DNA of 64,000 bases. Origin: Marisediminitalea oceani. GTDB lineage: Bacteria > Pseudomonadota > Gammaproteobacteria > Enterobacterales > Alteromonadaceae. Below, piece by piece: positions 19,433 through 27,511 of the stretch (position 1 is the first letter of the stretch; every line of letters starts with the position of its first letter). The notes under the pieces are model-generated. The model searched no databases. It worked only from the letters and a program-made list of their open reading frames with translations, and was not told the DNA's origin. The stretch lies in assembly GCF_003731635.1 (NCBI RefSeq), contig NZ_RCUA01000015.1, positions 62,001 through 126,000 on the forward strand, read 5' to 3'. Made by a program: the position numbers and the translations under genes.

Positions 19433-19779
19433 TTTATTACCTCGGTGTGTTTTGGTTTTGCCTTGGCTACGCCGGTAAGGCCAGTTATAGCCAGTGGTGA
19501 GGGGCTGCATTCAATGATCAAATCGCTGGTGGGCTTAAGCCGACAGGCCAATGCGTACCCCTGTTGTTGTTGTTCTGTGGAGACCTGCGCTTTACTCATG
19601 CGTGCGCATTCGTAGCTGCCAGCAATCACTTTGACCCGGCATACACCACAGCCGCCGCCCCGGCACCCAACTGCGATGGCATGAAGCCCATGGTTCTCCA
19701 TGGCTTTGAGCACAAACTCGTCCTGCTTACAGGTAAAGCTTTGTTGGCTGTGTTGCTCGGTGATCACATAGTCAGACAT
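19429..19779 (-). CDS. dmpQ: Chloroplast-type 2Fe-2S ferredoxin of the meta-cleavage operon
   Basis: 116 residues. Cluster ligands are [14 protein letters not shown] plus a distal Cys in YALACRLKP. DmpQ/XylT ferredoxins re-reduce the iron of catechol 2,3-dioxygenase after oxidative inactivation. First gene of this operon, coupled by a four-base overlap to dmpB. In Pseudomonas it follows the phenol hydroxylase genes; here nothing precedes it except the sigma-54 promoter 75 bases upstream. The tail after residue 95 is a little longer than usual. Confidence 0.9.
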   Translation of the reverse strand: MSDYVITEQHSQQSFTCKQDEFVLKAMENHGLHAIAVGCRGGGCGVCRVKVIAGSYECARMSKAQVSTEQQQQGYALACRLKPTSDLIIECSPSPLAITGLTGVAKAKPKHTEVIK

Positions 19780-19854
19780 GCACTGTTGCTCCGCGTTAAA
19801 TGCTTAAGTCTCCGGCACCAAAGAAAAAATTTTTTGATGCAGTGCGGTGACCAG

Positions 19855-19870
19855 AGCAACGGCTGTGCCA
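19855..19870 (-). promoter_or_regulatory. Sigma-54 promoter of the dmp operon
   Basis: On the minus strand TGGCACAGCCGTTGCT, an almost perfect match to the -24/-12 consensus TGGCAC-N5-TTGC with correct GG-to-GC spacing. Predicted start near 19845, giving a leader of about 65 bases to dmpQ. The adjacent activator is of the sigma-54-dependent class. Confidence 0.88.
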
Positions 19871-19990
19871 TAGGTTAATAAAATGTTTAAATATGTTGTT
19901 AACTTGTTGATTGAGGAGTAGTTTATATAAAGCATTCGGGCACCGAAAACGTGCACATTCACTCCCATACACCTCTGTTAACCAATAAAA

Positions 19991-20008
19991 TTTAATCAAA
20001 TGATTAAA
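19991..20008. promoter_or_regulatory. Activator binding site 1 (UAS-like palindrome)
   Basis: TTTAATCAAATGATTAAA. Apart from the two central bases it is a perfect inverted repeat. Centre about 155 bases upstream of the predicted dmpQ start, the usual distance for XylR/DmpR sites, whose known consensus also has an ATCAA-TTGAT-like core. Exactly 30 bases from site 2, so on the same DNA face. Confidence 0.75.
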
Positions 20009-20020
20009 TAGCTTCTAATT

Positions 20021-20038
20021 TTTAATCATTTGATTAAA
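20021..20038. promoter_or_regulatory. Activator binding site 2 (UAS-like palindrome)
   Basis: TTTAATCATTTGATTAAA, the reverse complement of site 1 (identical on the opposite strand). Centre about 185 bases upstream of the predicted dmpQ start. Paired sites about three helical turns apart are typical for XylR/DmpR activators. Confidence 0.75.
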
Positions 20039-20162
20039 TCCGGAATGCTTGCGGCATTTTAAAATATGATCATTTAGTTGATTTCTTGCCATTTAAGGTT
20101 TTACATATGGTTTACATCTGACCAGGCTGTTGGTGTTCGACAGCTGTTTGCAGGGGAAAACC

Positions 20163-21878
20163 ATGACCATTGAATTCGAACCAAAGCTTAATCATGTAGA
20201 TATTCAGGATCTCACATCACTGATTCAGTTTGAGAGCACCGAAGGCAAGATCTGGTTTGGTGAACAGCGGATTTTGTTTATGCAGCTCCCTGCTCTGGCA
20301 GCCTTTCGGCGAGAATTGGTCAATAGTATTGGCGTTGAAAGAGCCAAAGGGTTCTTTATGCGCCTGGGTTATCAGGGCGGTTTACGAGATGCGGAGCTGG
20401 CCAGGCGTTTACGCCCGGATAGCGACGATATGGCGCTGTTCTGGACTGGTCCGCAACTACATTCACTGCGTGGAATGGTGAAAAACCGTCCGATCAAAAT
20501 AGAAATCGATAAAGAAAGCGGCCATTTTTATGGCGAGTTGGAGTGGGTGGACTCCTGGGAAGTGGAGATTGTACAAACCGAGCTTGGCCAAATCGACGAA
20601 CCGGCGTGCTGGTCGTTACTGGGTTACGCCTGCGCTTATACTTCGGCCATTATGGGCCAGGAAATTATCTTTCGTGAGGTGAGCTGCCGTGGCTCCGGTG
20701 ATGAACGTTGTCTGATAGTGGGCAAACCGGCCAGTGAATGGGACGATGCCGCCGAATTCTCCAGGTATTTTACCGCCGAGCCCATTATTGAAGAGCTTTA
20801 CAGCCTGCAATCCCAGGTGAAGTCGCTACGTAGCAGCCTGGCCCGTCATCAGGGGCAGTATTACGGCATTGGCGATTCGCCGGACTATAAAAATGCCTGC
20901 AAGAAAATCGACAAAGCTGCGCAGAGTAAAGTGTCGGTGCTGTTATTAGGGGAAACCGGCGTAGGTAAGGAAGTGATCGCCCGTAGCGTGCATTTACGCA
21001 GCGATCGCGCCGAAAAAGCGTTTGTTGCCGTTAACTGTGCGGCCATTCCTCAGGAGCTTATTGAAGCCGAGCTATTTGGGGTAGAAAAAGGCGCGTTCAC
21101 TAGCGCTAATCAGTCACGTGCCGGGCGCTTTGAGCGGGCTGACGGCGGTACGATTTTCCTCGATGAAGTTGTGGAGCTAACCCCACGGGCACAAGCCTCC
21201 TTGCTCCGCGTACTACAGGAAGGTGAGGTTGAGCGGGTAGGAGGTGTGAATACCCGTAAAGTGAATGTACGGGTGATTGCCGCGACCAATGAAAGCCTGG
21301 AGCAGGCGGTGAAAGACGGTAAATTCCGGGCCGATTTGTTTTACCGGTTAAACGTGTTTCCTGTGCAGATCCCGCCGCTACGCGATCGACTGGATGACCT
21401 GCCGTTGCTGGTGGAACACTTCCTGGCTAAGTTTCACAACGATTACTCAAAACGCACGCTGGGTCTATCGGATAAGTCCTGGCGGTTTATTAAAAATTAT
21501 TCGTGGCCGGGTAATATCCGCGAGCTTGAGAACGTGATTGAGCGCGGCGTTATCCTGACTGATAATCACGAAACCATTTCGCTGGAATCGCTGTTTGCCA
21601 GTGTTGGCCCCGAAGCGGGAAATGCCGACGATACCCATGTGTATTCAGACGGCCAGGTGGTGAAGCCGAGCAATATAAAAACTACGGTAGGTTGGGTGGA
21701 TACGTTGATTGAACAGCAAATCGGCCTGGATTCTATTGAAGAGCAACTGATAAACCGGGCCATGGCTATGACCAACGACAATGTCTCTGCAGCGGCCCGG
21801 CTACTAAACCTTACCCGCCCGGCACTGGCCTACCGGCTTAAAAAGCTCAGTGAGCATGACTCGACAAATCTGAAGTGA
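20163..21878 (+). CDS. dmpR: DmpR/XylR-type sigma-54-dependent activator, phenol-sensing type
   Basis: 571 residues: XylR_N/V4R sensor (about 15-205), linker, AAA+ domain (about 235-465; Walker A GETGVGKE, Walker B GGTIFLDEV), Fis-type HTH at the end (NVSAAARLLNLTRPALAYRL). The sensor keeps residues known from the MopR structure with a constant offset of six: His100 and Trp128 of the phenol pocket, and Cys149, Glu172, Cys175, Cys183 of the zinc site. This supports sensing of phenols. The sigma-54 contact loop reads GAFTSA, not GAFTGA (Ser314). The ATG at 20163 follows AGGGG. It should activate the divergent dmp operon in response to an aromatic effector. Confidence 0.93.
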   Translation: MTIEFEPKLNHVDIQDLTSLIQFESTEGKIWFGEQRILFMQLPALAAFRRELVNSIGVERAKGFFMRLGYQGGLRDAELARRLRPDSDDMALFWTGPQLHSLRGMVKNRPIKIEIDKESGHFYGELEWVDSWEVEIVQTELGQIDEPACWSLLGYACAYTSAIMGQEIIFREVSCRGSGDERCLIVGKPASEWDDAAEFSRYFTAEPIIEELYSLQSQVKSLRSSLARHQGQYYGIGDSPDYKNACKKIDKAAQSKVSVLLLGETGVGKEVIARSVHLRSDRAEKAFVAVNCAAIPQELIEAELFGVEKGAFTSANQSRAGRFERADGGTIFLDEVVELTPRAQASLLRVLQEGEVERVGGVNTRKVNVRVIAATNESLEQAVKDGKFRADLFYRLNVFPVQIPPLRDRLDDLPLLVEHFLAKFHNDYSKRTLGLSDKSWRFIKNYSWPGNIRELENVIERGVILTDNHETISLESLFASVGPEAGNADDTHVYSDGQVVKPSNIKTTVGWVDTLIEQQIGLDSIEEQLINRAMAMTNDNVSAAARLLNLTRPALAYRLKKLSEHDSTNLK

Positions 21879-21889
21879 TCAAATGATCA
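21876..21889. promoter_or_regulatory. Third UAS-like palindrome at the 3' end of dmpR
   Basis: TGATCAAATGATCA, sharing the ten-base core ATCAAATGAT with both sites of the dmp control region. It begins at the dmpR stop codon. A partial -24/-12 match, TGGCAGTTAATCTGC (21903-21917, plus strand), lies close after it, nearer than enhancer sites usually stand. Role inferred. Confidence 0.45.
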
Positions 21890-22069
21890 AACCTGCCCAT
21901 TCTGGCAGTTAATCTGCGTGGTGCCGGGCAATAGTGAGTACTGGGTTTTATTTTTAACTTACTGAAAGTATGCGGTAAATCATAATTTATCGTGCTTTTA
22001 TGAGAGTCGGTACTATTTATGCTGCGGTGACAGATAGTGTGAGTCGTTTAATGTCATCCGAGGTGCCTT

Positions 22070-22633
22070 TTGAATACCCCATCCCAACAGCCCGTTACCG
22101 TAATTGTGTCCAGACGGGTAAAACCCGAAGCTGTTACCGCGTTTGAATCCTTAAGTGATGAGATGTCGCGCCGGGCAAGTGAGTTCGACGGTTATATGGG
22201 GGCTACCCTGTTTCGTCCGGTGAGCCCTGAAGATCCGGAATACCGGATGATTTTTAAATTTGCCGATGAAGCCAGTCTGGCGGTATGGGAAAACTCAGCC
22301 GAACGGGCCGAGATGCTGGAAAAGCTCGAAGCACTGCTGATTTCGCCGACGGAACGGGAAAAGGTTTCCGGCCTGGTGACCTGGTTTAGTTTACCCTCAC
22401 AAAATCCGGTTAAGCCGCCACCAAGATATAAAATGACTATAGTTAGCTGGCTGGCGCTCTACCCGGCCGCTACCCTGATTTTCTGGCTGTTCGGGCCATG
22501 GCTTGCGGCACTACCGCTGCTGCTGCGCACTCTGCTGGTTACGGCGGCGCTAATGATATTGATGTCTTATGTACTGATGCCGTTTATGACTAAGCGTTTT
22601 GCTTTCTGGCTATTTGGCAGGCAACATTCCTGA
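22070..22633 (+). CDS. ABM-domain protein with C-terminal membrane segments
   Basis: 187 residues. Residues about 8-105 resemble the antibiotic biosynthesis monooxygenase (ABM) ferredoxin-like fold (VTVIVSRRVKPEAVTAFESL, EFDGYMGATLFRP). After a Pro-rich linker come two hydrophobic segments (IVSWLALYPAATLIFWLFGP and LLRTLLVTAALMILMSYVL). Similar ABM-TM proteins are found widely and have no agreed function. The start is TTG with GAGGT five bases upstream; an internal GTG is possible. It follows dmpR on the same strand with a UAS-like palindrome between, so it might belong to the same regulon. Confidence 0.7.
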   Translation: MNTPSQQPVTVIVSRRVKPEAVTAFESLSDEMSRRASEFDGYMGATLFRPVSPEDPEYRMIFKFADEASLAVWENSAERAEMLEKLEALLISPTEREKVSGLVTWFSLPSQNPVKPPPRYKMTIVSWLALYPAATLIFWLFGPWLAALPLLLRTLLVTAALMILMSYVLMPFMTKRFAFWLFGRQHS

Positions 22634-22637
22634 GTCA

Positions 22638-23606
22638 TCAGAAGGAACGTTTAATACCAAGCAGAATCCGCCGGGTGCTATCCACCATATCGATTCTGGA
22701 AAACCAGTCAAGCTGCGCTATCGGTAAGGCACCTGAGACTTCCACCGAACCACCGTGGCCGGTACCCAGATAGTCTTCGGTCAGCTCGGCGCGCTGGCCG
22801 AAGTCAGCACTGACATAAGCATAATAGGCATACATCTCAACAGGGTACTTACCAAGGGAAAATTTACTGTCGAGACCCAGCACCAGTTTGTTCTCTGCGT
22901 CGTCAACACGCCTGACAAATTCAGCAAACCACACTCGATCAGACTGGTGAAAACGTACTTCACTGCGCAGGTAATTACCTTCAATAATGCGCTCGACACC
23001 AAATTCCATACTGAATTGTTCATTGATGGTAGCGCTGTACTCAAACTCAAAGAGGTTAAAATCATCGGCAAGAGATAGCGCCTTATTCGGATCGGTACTG
23101 TTAATAGCGCCTGCTACTAACTCCAACTTGTGGCCCGGCTTTGCCTCGTAGACATGACGAAGCCCCTGAAACCAGCCGTCTTTCGACATCCCGGTGGCCG
23201 AGATACGGCCTTTGTAGGTAGGAATAACGCCAAACTCGGTTTTACCCAGTGCATGAGTGCGACGCAGATAAAGACGCCTGACCGCAATCTGGTCACTGTC
23301 TTCATCGCCAAAGGTGTTGTGACTGGAACTAAAGTCATCGCCTGTTACGACAAAACTGTGCAGGCTCCATTGCTCACTGAGATTCAACTGAGGATAAAAA
23401 CGCAGCCGAAATTGTGAGCGATTACTTCGGTCTGAACGATTGTCGTAGCGAACTTGTACGTCGAGTTTTTGCTGATAAAAGCCAGCCGGTTCACCGACCG
23501 GTTCATCGATTGGTTCACCAACCGGTTCGCTTGCCTTACCAGGCGGTGTGAAAAAGAGGATGAGACATCCGATAAAGCAGGTCAGCCCGGTGCTCAGATA
23601 TGCCAT
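22638..23606 (-). CDS. Putative outer-membrane beta-barrel protein
   Basis: 322 residues with a signal peptide (MAYLSTGLTCFIGCLILFF, then TPPGKASEP), a short Pro-repeat EPVGEPIDEPVGEP after it, and then alternating hydrophobic/polar strands rich in Tyr, Phe and charged turns, ending in Phe (RRILLGIKRSF) as outer-membrane barrels do. YDNRSDRSNRSQFRLRFYPQ and DQIAVRRLYLRRTHAL look like barrel strands. No family is recognised with confidence; a porin is possible. Convergent with the ABM-domain gene (4-base gap). Proximity to the dmp genes could suggest aromatic uptake, but this is only positional. Confidence 0.6.
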   Translation of the reverse strand: MAYLSTGLTCFIGCLILFFTPPGKASEPVGEPIDEPVGEPAGFYQQKLDVQVRYDNRSDRSNRSQFRLRFYPQLNLSEQWSLHSFVVTGDDFSSSHNTFGDEDSDQIAVRRLYLRRTHALGKTEFGVIPTYKGRISATGMSKDGWFQGLRHVYEAKPGHKLELVAGAINSTDPNKALSLADDFNLFEFEYSATINEQFSMEFGVERIIEGNYLRSEVRFHQSDRVWFAEFVRRVDDAENKLVLGLDSKFSLGKYPVEMYAYYAYVSADFGQRAELTEDYLGTGHGGSVEVSGALPIAQLDWFSRIDMVDSTRRILLGIKRSF

Positions 23607-23700
23607 TGGATAGATAAAAACTCACAGCTAAAAAACGCAGTGTAGCGCAAGTATAGCTTTTACAACCAGTAAATATTAGCGCTATCGATCAGGGAAGAAA

Positions 23701-23728
23701 AAAGAAAAAAGCCGGCAAGTCGCCGGCT
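23701..23728 (-). terminator. Orphan intrinsic terminator
   Basis: On the minus strand a 7-bp stem AGCCGGC / GCCGGCT with a 5-base loop, then TTTTTTCTTT. Perfect by eye, but the accBC transcript already has a terminator 170 bases upstream, so it may end a small RNA. Confidence 0.8.
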
Positions 23729-23902
23729 AACAAGTGGAGAAGTACCTTTAACAAAGGTCACCAACAACTACGATGGGTCAATACCATAACAGTCGGCGTA
23801 AATTAAACTAAAGTCTAATCTAAAAATAAATATAAATGGAGTCGGTGAATATTAGTAATCAAAAAAAACGATTCAGTTAATCGACAAAATAGAACAACCA
23901 AT

Positions 23903-23931
23903 AAAAAAGGCATTCCGAAGAATACCTTTTG
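23903..23931 (-). terminator. Intrinsic terminator of accB-accC
   Basis: On the minus strand AAAGGTATTC TTCG GAATGCCTTT followed by TTTATT. One mismatch in a ten-base stem with a UUCG-type loop, 28 bases after the accC stop. Confidence 0.88.
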
Positions 23932-23958
23932 TCTGATTTTGCTCTGATCGAAAACAGC

Positions 23959-25299
23959 TTAGCTCAGGCCTAACTTTTTCTCGAGGTAGTGGATGTTAGT
24001 ACCACCTGCGTAGAAGTTCTCATCGGCCATAATGCGTTGCTGCAATGGAATGTTGGTTTTAATGCCGTCAACCACCAGTTCGTCCAGCGCGTGACGCATA
24101 CGGGCAATTGCTTCATCCCGGCTTTCACCGTAAGTGATAAGCTTGCCAATCATTGAGTCGTAGTAAGGCGGCACGGTATAACCGGCATAAATATGCGAAT
24201 CCCAGCGAACCCCTAAGCCACCTGGTGGATGGAACATCTCGATTTTGCCCGGGCTTGGGATAAACGAGTTAGGATCTTCGGCGTTAATCCGACATTCGAT
24301 GGCATGGCCACGGATTTGGATTTGCGACTGGTCGATAGACAGCGGTTGGCCTGCTGCAATGCGCAGCTGCTCTTTCACCAAATCGACACCAGTGATCATC
24401 TCTGATACCGGGTGTTCTACCTGAATACGGGTGTTCATTTCAATGAAATAGAACTCACCGTTTTCGTACAGAAACTCAAAGGTGCCGGCACCGCGATAGC
24501 CAATTTCGATACAGGCTTTGCGGCAACGATCGCCGATTTTATTGCGCATTTGCTCAGAAATACCTGGTGCCGGCGCTTCTTCTACTACTTTCTGGTGACG
24601 ACGCTGCATCGAGCAGTCACGTTCACCCAGGTGGATAGCATTGCCCTGGCCATCAGCCAGTACCTGAATTTCTACGTGGCGTGGGTTTTCGAGGAATTTT
24701 TCCATATAAACAACGCTATTACCAAAAGCGGCGCCCGCTTCTGCCTGCGTAGTTTCGATGGACTTAATCAGTTCGGCTTCGCTGCGTACCACTCGCATAC
24801 CACGACCACCACCGCCACCGGCAGCTTTAACAATGATCGGATAGCCAATGCGCTTTGCGATGGCTTTATTGCGCTCTGCGTCGTCGGTTAACGGGCCGTC
24901 AGAACCGGGCACGCAAGGTACACCGGCTTTTTTCATGGCATTAATCGCAGACACTTTGTCGCCCATCAGGTTGATGGTGTCTGCTTTCGGACCGATGAAA
25001 ATAAAGCCGCTTTTTTCTACCGCATCCGCAAAGTCCGCATTTTCGGCTAAGAAGCCGTAACCCGGGTGAATGGCGATTGAGTTAGTGACTTCTGCCGCCG
25101 CAATAATGCGCGGAATGTTCAGATAACTTTCAGTAGCGGATGCATTACCGATACAAATTGATTCGTCAGCAAGCAATACATGTTTAAGATTACGGTCGGC
25201 AGTGGAGTGCACCGCTACCGTTTTAATCCCAAGCTCTTTGCACGCTCGCAGGATCCGCAGTGCAATTTCACCGCGGTTAGCTATGAGTACTTTATCCAT
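23959..25299 (-). CDS. accC: Biotin carboxylase subunit of acetyl-CoA carboxylase
   Basis: ATP-dependent carboxylation of the biotin on AccB, first step of fatty acid synthesis. 446 residues. [22 protein letters not shown] is the canonical start. The ATP-grasp domain shows [54 protein letters not shown] and the metal/bicarbonate region [20 protein letters not shown]. Twelve bases after accB, forming the standard accBC operon. Confidence 0.97.
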   Translation of the reverse strand: MDKVLIANRGEIALRILRACKELGIKTVAVHSTADRNLKHVLLADESICIGNASATESYLNIPRIIAAAEVTNSIAIHPGYGFLAENADFADAVEKSGFIFIGPKADTINLMGDKVSAINAMKKAGVPCVPGSDGPLTDDAERNKAIAKRIGYPIIVKAAGGGGGRGMRVVRSEAELIKSIETTQAEAGAAFGNSVVYMEKFLENPRHVEIQVLADGQGNAIHLGERDCSMQRRHQKVVEEAPAPGISEQMRNKIGDRCRKACIEIGYRGAGTFEFLYENGEFYFIEMNTRIQVEHPVSEMITGVDLVKEQLRIAAGQPLSIDQSQIQIRGHAIECRINAEDPNSFIPSPGKIEMFHPPGGLGVRWDSHIYAGYTVPPYYDSMIGKLITYGESRDEAIARMRHALDELVVDGIKTNIPLQQRIMADENFYAGGTNIHYLEKKLGLS

Positions 25300-25310
25300 G
25301 AGATTACCGT

Positions 25311-25763
25311 TTATTCGATGATGAACAGAGGCTGGTCGAATTCTACCGCTTCCTGGTTTTCTACCAGAATAGCTTTAACAACGCCGGCTTTATCAGACTC
25401 GATTTGGTTCATCATCTTCATGGCTTCTACGATACACAGGGTATCGCCAACATTAACGCTCTGACCTACTTCAACGAATTCTTTGGCTGTAGGCGAAGAC
25501 GCGCGGTAGAAAGTACCTACCATCGGAGATTTAACAGTATGGCCTGCAGGCGCTTCTGGCTCAGCCGGCGCGGCAGCAGGTGCGGCTGGCGCTGGTGCTG
25601 CCGGTGCAGCGATTGGCGCCGGAGCGGCATAATGAACAGGTGCAGCAGCTTGTGAACTGCCACGGTGAATACGTACAGATTCTTCACCTTCGGTGATTTC
25701 TAATTCGGCAATGCCTGATTCTTCGACCAGCTCAATCAGTTTTTTTATCTTTCTAATATCCAT
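25311..25763 (-). CDS. accB: Biotin carboxyl carrier protein of acetyl-CoA carboxylase
   Basis: 150 residues: an N-terminal helix ([20 protein letters not shown]), a long Ala/Pro-rich flexible linker (residues about 40-75), and a C-terminal biotinyl domain whose modified Lys lies in [15 protein letters not shown]. Carries the carboxyl group between biotin carboxylase and the transferase. Between aroQ and accC, the common gammaproteobacterial order aroQ-accB-accC. Confidence 0.97.
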   Translation of the reverse strand: MDIRKIKKLIELVEESGIAELEITEGEESVRIHRGSSQAAAPVHYAAPAPIAAPAAPAPAAPAAAPAEPEAPAGHTVKSPMVGTFYRASSPTAKEFVEVGQSVNVGDTLCIVEAMKMMNQIESDKAGVVKAILVENQEAVEFDQPLFIIE

Positions 25764-25788
25764 AATCTGTCTCTGTTTGTCTTATCAA

Positions 25789-26223
25789 TTAGTGGGTAAA
25801 AATATCTGCTGCTGCGTCCAGGGCGAGCGAGTAGCCTTTAGCGCCAAAGCCTACTATCACGCCAGCAGCGATATCGGAAAAATAGGAATGATGTCGAAAT
25901 GCTTCACGGGCGTGAACATTCGACAAATGCACTTCGATAAACGGGATGGATACACTCAACAGCGCATCCCGCAACGCCACGCTGGTATGCGTAAAGGCGG
26001 CGGGGTTGATGATAATGCCATCAACGTTACCCATGGCAGCATGGATACGATCGATAAGCACCGCTTCCGAGTTGGACTGCAAGTGTTCTAACTCTATAGC
26101 CATGCCTTCGGCCTGTTTTGACAGACCTTCGACGATGTCGTTGAGTGTAGCGTGACCATATTTTTCTGGCTCACGTTTGCCTAACATATTCAGGTTAGGG
26201 CCGTTCAGTAGAAGTATTTTCAT
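25789..26223 (-). CDS. aroQ: Type II 3-dehydroquinate dehydratase
   Basis: Dehydrates 3-dehydroquinate in the shikimate pathway. 144 residues, normal. [19 protein letters not shown] holds the catalytic Arg loop, [17 protein letters not shown] the active-site Asn/His, and [19 protein letters not shown] the C-terminal signature with catalytic His. First gene of aroQ-accB-accC. The 230 bases upstream (26224-26455) are AT-rich and hold no gene. Confidence 0.96.
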   Translation of the reverse strand: MKILLLNGPNLNMLGKREPEKYGHATLNDIVEGLSKQAEGMAIELEHLQSNSEAVLIDRIHAAMGNVDGIIINPAAFTHTSVALRDALLSVSIPFIEVHLSNVHAREAFRHHSYFSDIAAGVIVGFGAKGYSLALDAAADIFTH

Positions 26224-26393
26224 TAATCTTGTAGCTATCTTGCGGCTAAGTTCGGCATAAACACCAGTTATACATAAGTTGATGAATATTTAACACAAAA
26301 ACCACGTTGAATTAATACTAAAATAAGCTTAATCGACAATTATAGTTAATAATTAAGATATCGCAGCAAAATACTGGTCTTATCAGGGGATTT

Positions 26394-26441
26394 AGCCGCA
26401 ACTTCTCGATGTTGAGATAGGCTCGAATAAATATTGCGGCT
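26394..26441 (-). repeat. Inverted repeat just after cheB
   Basis: AGCCGCAA and TTGCGGCT, 8-bp arms with a 32-base loop that contains further short complementarity. 15 bases downstream of the cheB stop on the minus strand. No T-run, so at best a weak or Rho-assisted end of the chemotaxis transcript. Confidence 0.35.
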
Positions 26442-26455
26442 GCAGGAGGGTAAGG

Positions 26456-27502
26456 TTACAGGCGGTTACCCCTGGCTTTACTGCGAATGGCTTCCGTAAG
26501 CTGTTTGGCAATCTCTGGGATTGGCAGAGATTTGTCTACGCCACCGCGTTTAACCGCTTCTTTGGGCATACCATACACAACGCAGGTGGCTTCATCCTGC
26601 GCAAAAGTTGTGGCGCCTTTATCGTGCATTGCGCGCATCCCCTGGGCGCCATCCCGGCCCATACCGGTGAGGATTACGCCAAAGGCATTGTGGCCAACGT
26701 GTTCTGCAAGGCTATCAAACAAGACGTCTACTGAGGGTTTATGACCGCTAACCCGGCCCTCGTCACTGAGTTGGGTGCGGTAATCCGAGCCGTATTTTAT
26801 GACGCTTAAATGCTGATCGCCCGGCGCCAGGTAAACGTGACCCGGCAACAGGCGTTCATTATGCTGTGCCTCTTTAACGGTCAATGCGCACTGACCGTTA
26901 AGGCGTTTGGCGAATGACGTGGTAAAGCCTGGTGGCATATGTTGGGTCATCACCACGGCCGGAAAGGATGCCGGTAGCCTGACCAGTAAATCTTTTATGG
27001 CTTCGGTTCCGCCGGTGCTGGCACCGATACCCACAATCAGCTCGGTGCCGGAATAGGATAACTGGGTTTTGGTCACCGTTTCATTGGCGACCCGTTTTTT
27101 GACCCGGGCCCCGGCGGCCGCAATTATCTTGTTGGTAACCAGTTGCTGAAAAGCCAGGAACTTGGCCTGAACGTCAATTTTTGGCTTCGGAATAAAATCT
27201 ACCGCACCCAGTTCCAGCGCCAGCATGGTGGCATCTGCGCCTTTTTCGGTCAGGGTTGAAATCATCACTACCGGGGTCGGCTTGGCTTTCATCAGGCGAT
27301 CTAAGAAAGTCAGGCCGTCAACCTTGGGCATTTCAATATCCAGCGTAATAACGTCGGGGCTGAAACGCTTTACCATGTCTTTTGCGACATAAGCATCCGG
27401 TGCCGTGCCCACCAGATTGAGGTCGGGATGATTGGCAATAATTTGCGTCATCAATGAGCGGATCAAAGCCGAATCATCGACAACCAATACAGAAATGGAC
27501 AT
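26456..27502 (-). CDS. cheB: Chemotaxis response regulator methylesterase CheB
   Basis: Removes methyl groups from (and deamidates) receptor glutamates when phosphorylated by CheA. 348 residues: receiver domain with VVDDSALIRSLM and the phospho-Asp in DVITLDIEMPKVDGL, then the methylesterase domain with the triad Ser in GIGASTGGTEAI, His in TQHMPPGFTTSFA and Asp in GMGRDGAQGM. Last gene of a ten-gene operon, nine bases after cheD. Confidence 0.97.
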   Translation of the reverse strand: MSISVLVVDDSALIRSLMTQIIANHPDLNLVGTAPDAYVAKDMVKRFSPDVITLDIEMPKVDGLTFLDRLMKAKPTPVVMISTLTEKGADATMLALELGAVDFIPKPKIDVQAKFLAFQQLVTNKIIAAAGARVKKRVANETVTKTQLSYSGTELIVGIGASTGGTEAIKDLLVRLPASFPAVVMTQHMPPGFTTSFAKRLNGQCALTVKEAQHNERLLPGHVYLAPGDQHLSVIKYGSDYRTQLSDEGRVSGHKPSVDVLFDSLAEHVGHNAFGVILTGMGRDGAQGMRAMHDKGATTFAQDEATCVVYGMPKEAVKRGGVDKSLPIPEIAKQLTEAIRSKARGNRL

Positions 27503-27511
27503 TAATAAACT

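Larger units (their letters stand above)
19780..20162. promoter_or_regulatory. Divergent control region between dmpQ and the DmpR-type activator gene
   Basis: 383 bases holding a sigma-54 promoter facing dmpQ and two 18-bp palindromic activator sites. A possible sigma-70 promoter for the activator gene is TTGATT (20078-20083) with TACATA 18 bases later. AT-rich in the middle, consistent with a bendable enhancer-promoter loop. Confidence 0.8.
23607..23958. other. Non-coding stretch with two minus-strand terminators
   Basis: 352 bases without a credible gene. The right part holds the accC terminator (23903-23931). Further on is a second intrinsic terminator (23701-23728) whose transcript source is not obvious. 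The AT-rich 170 bases between them contain only a nine-codon minus-strand frame (near 23783, ending at about 23757). Confidence 0.5.

Noticed and set aside
23757-23790. A nine-codon minus-strand frame (MVLTHRSCW) as a leader peptide
   Set aside because: No ribosome site and no downstream gene that it could attenuate; kept only as a remark.
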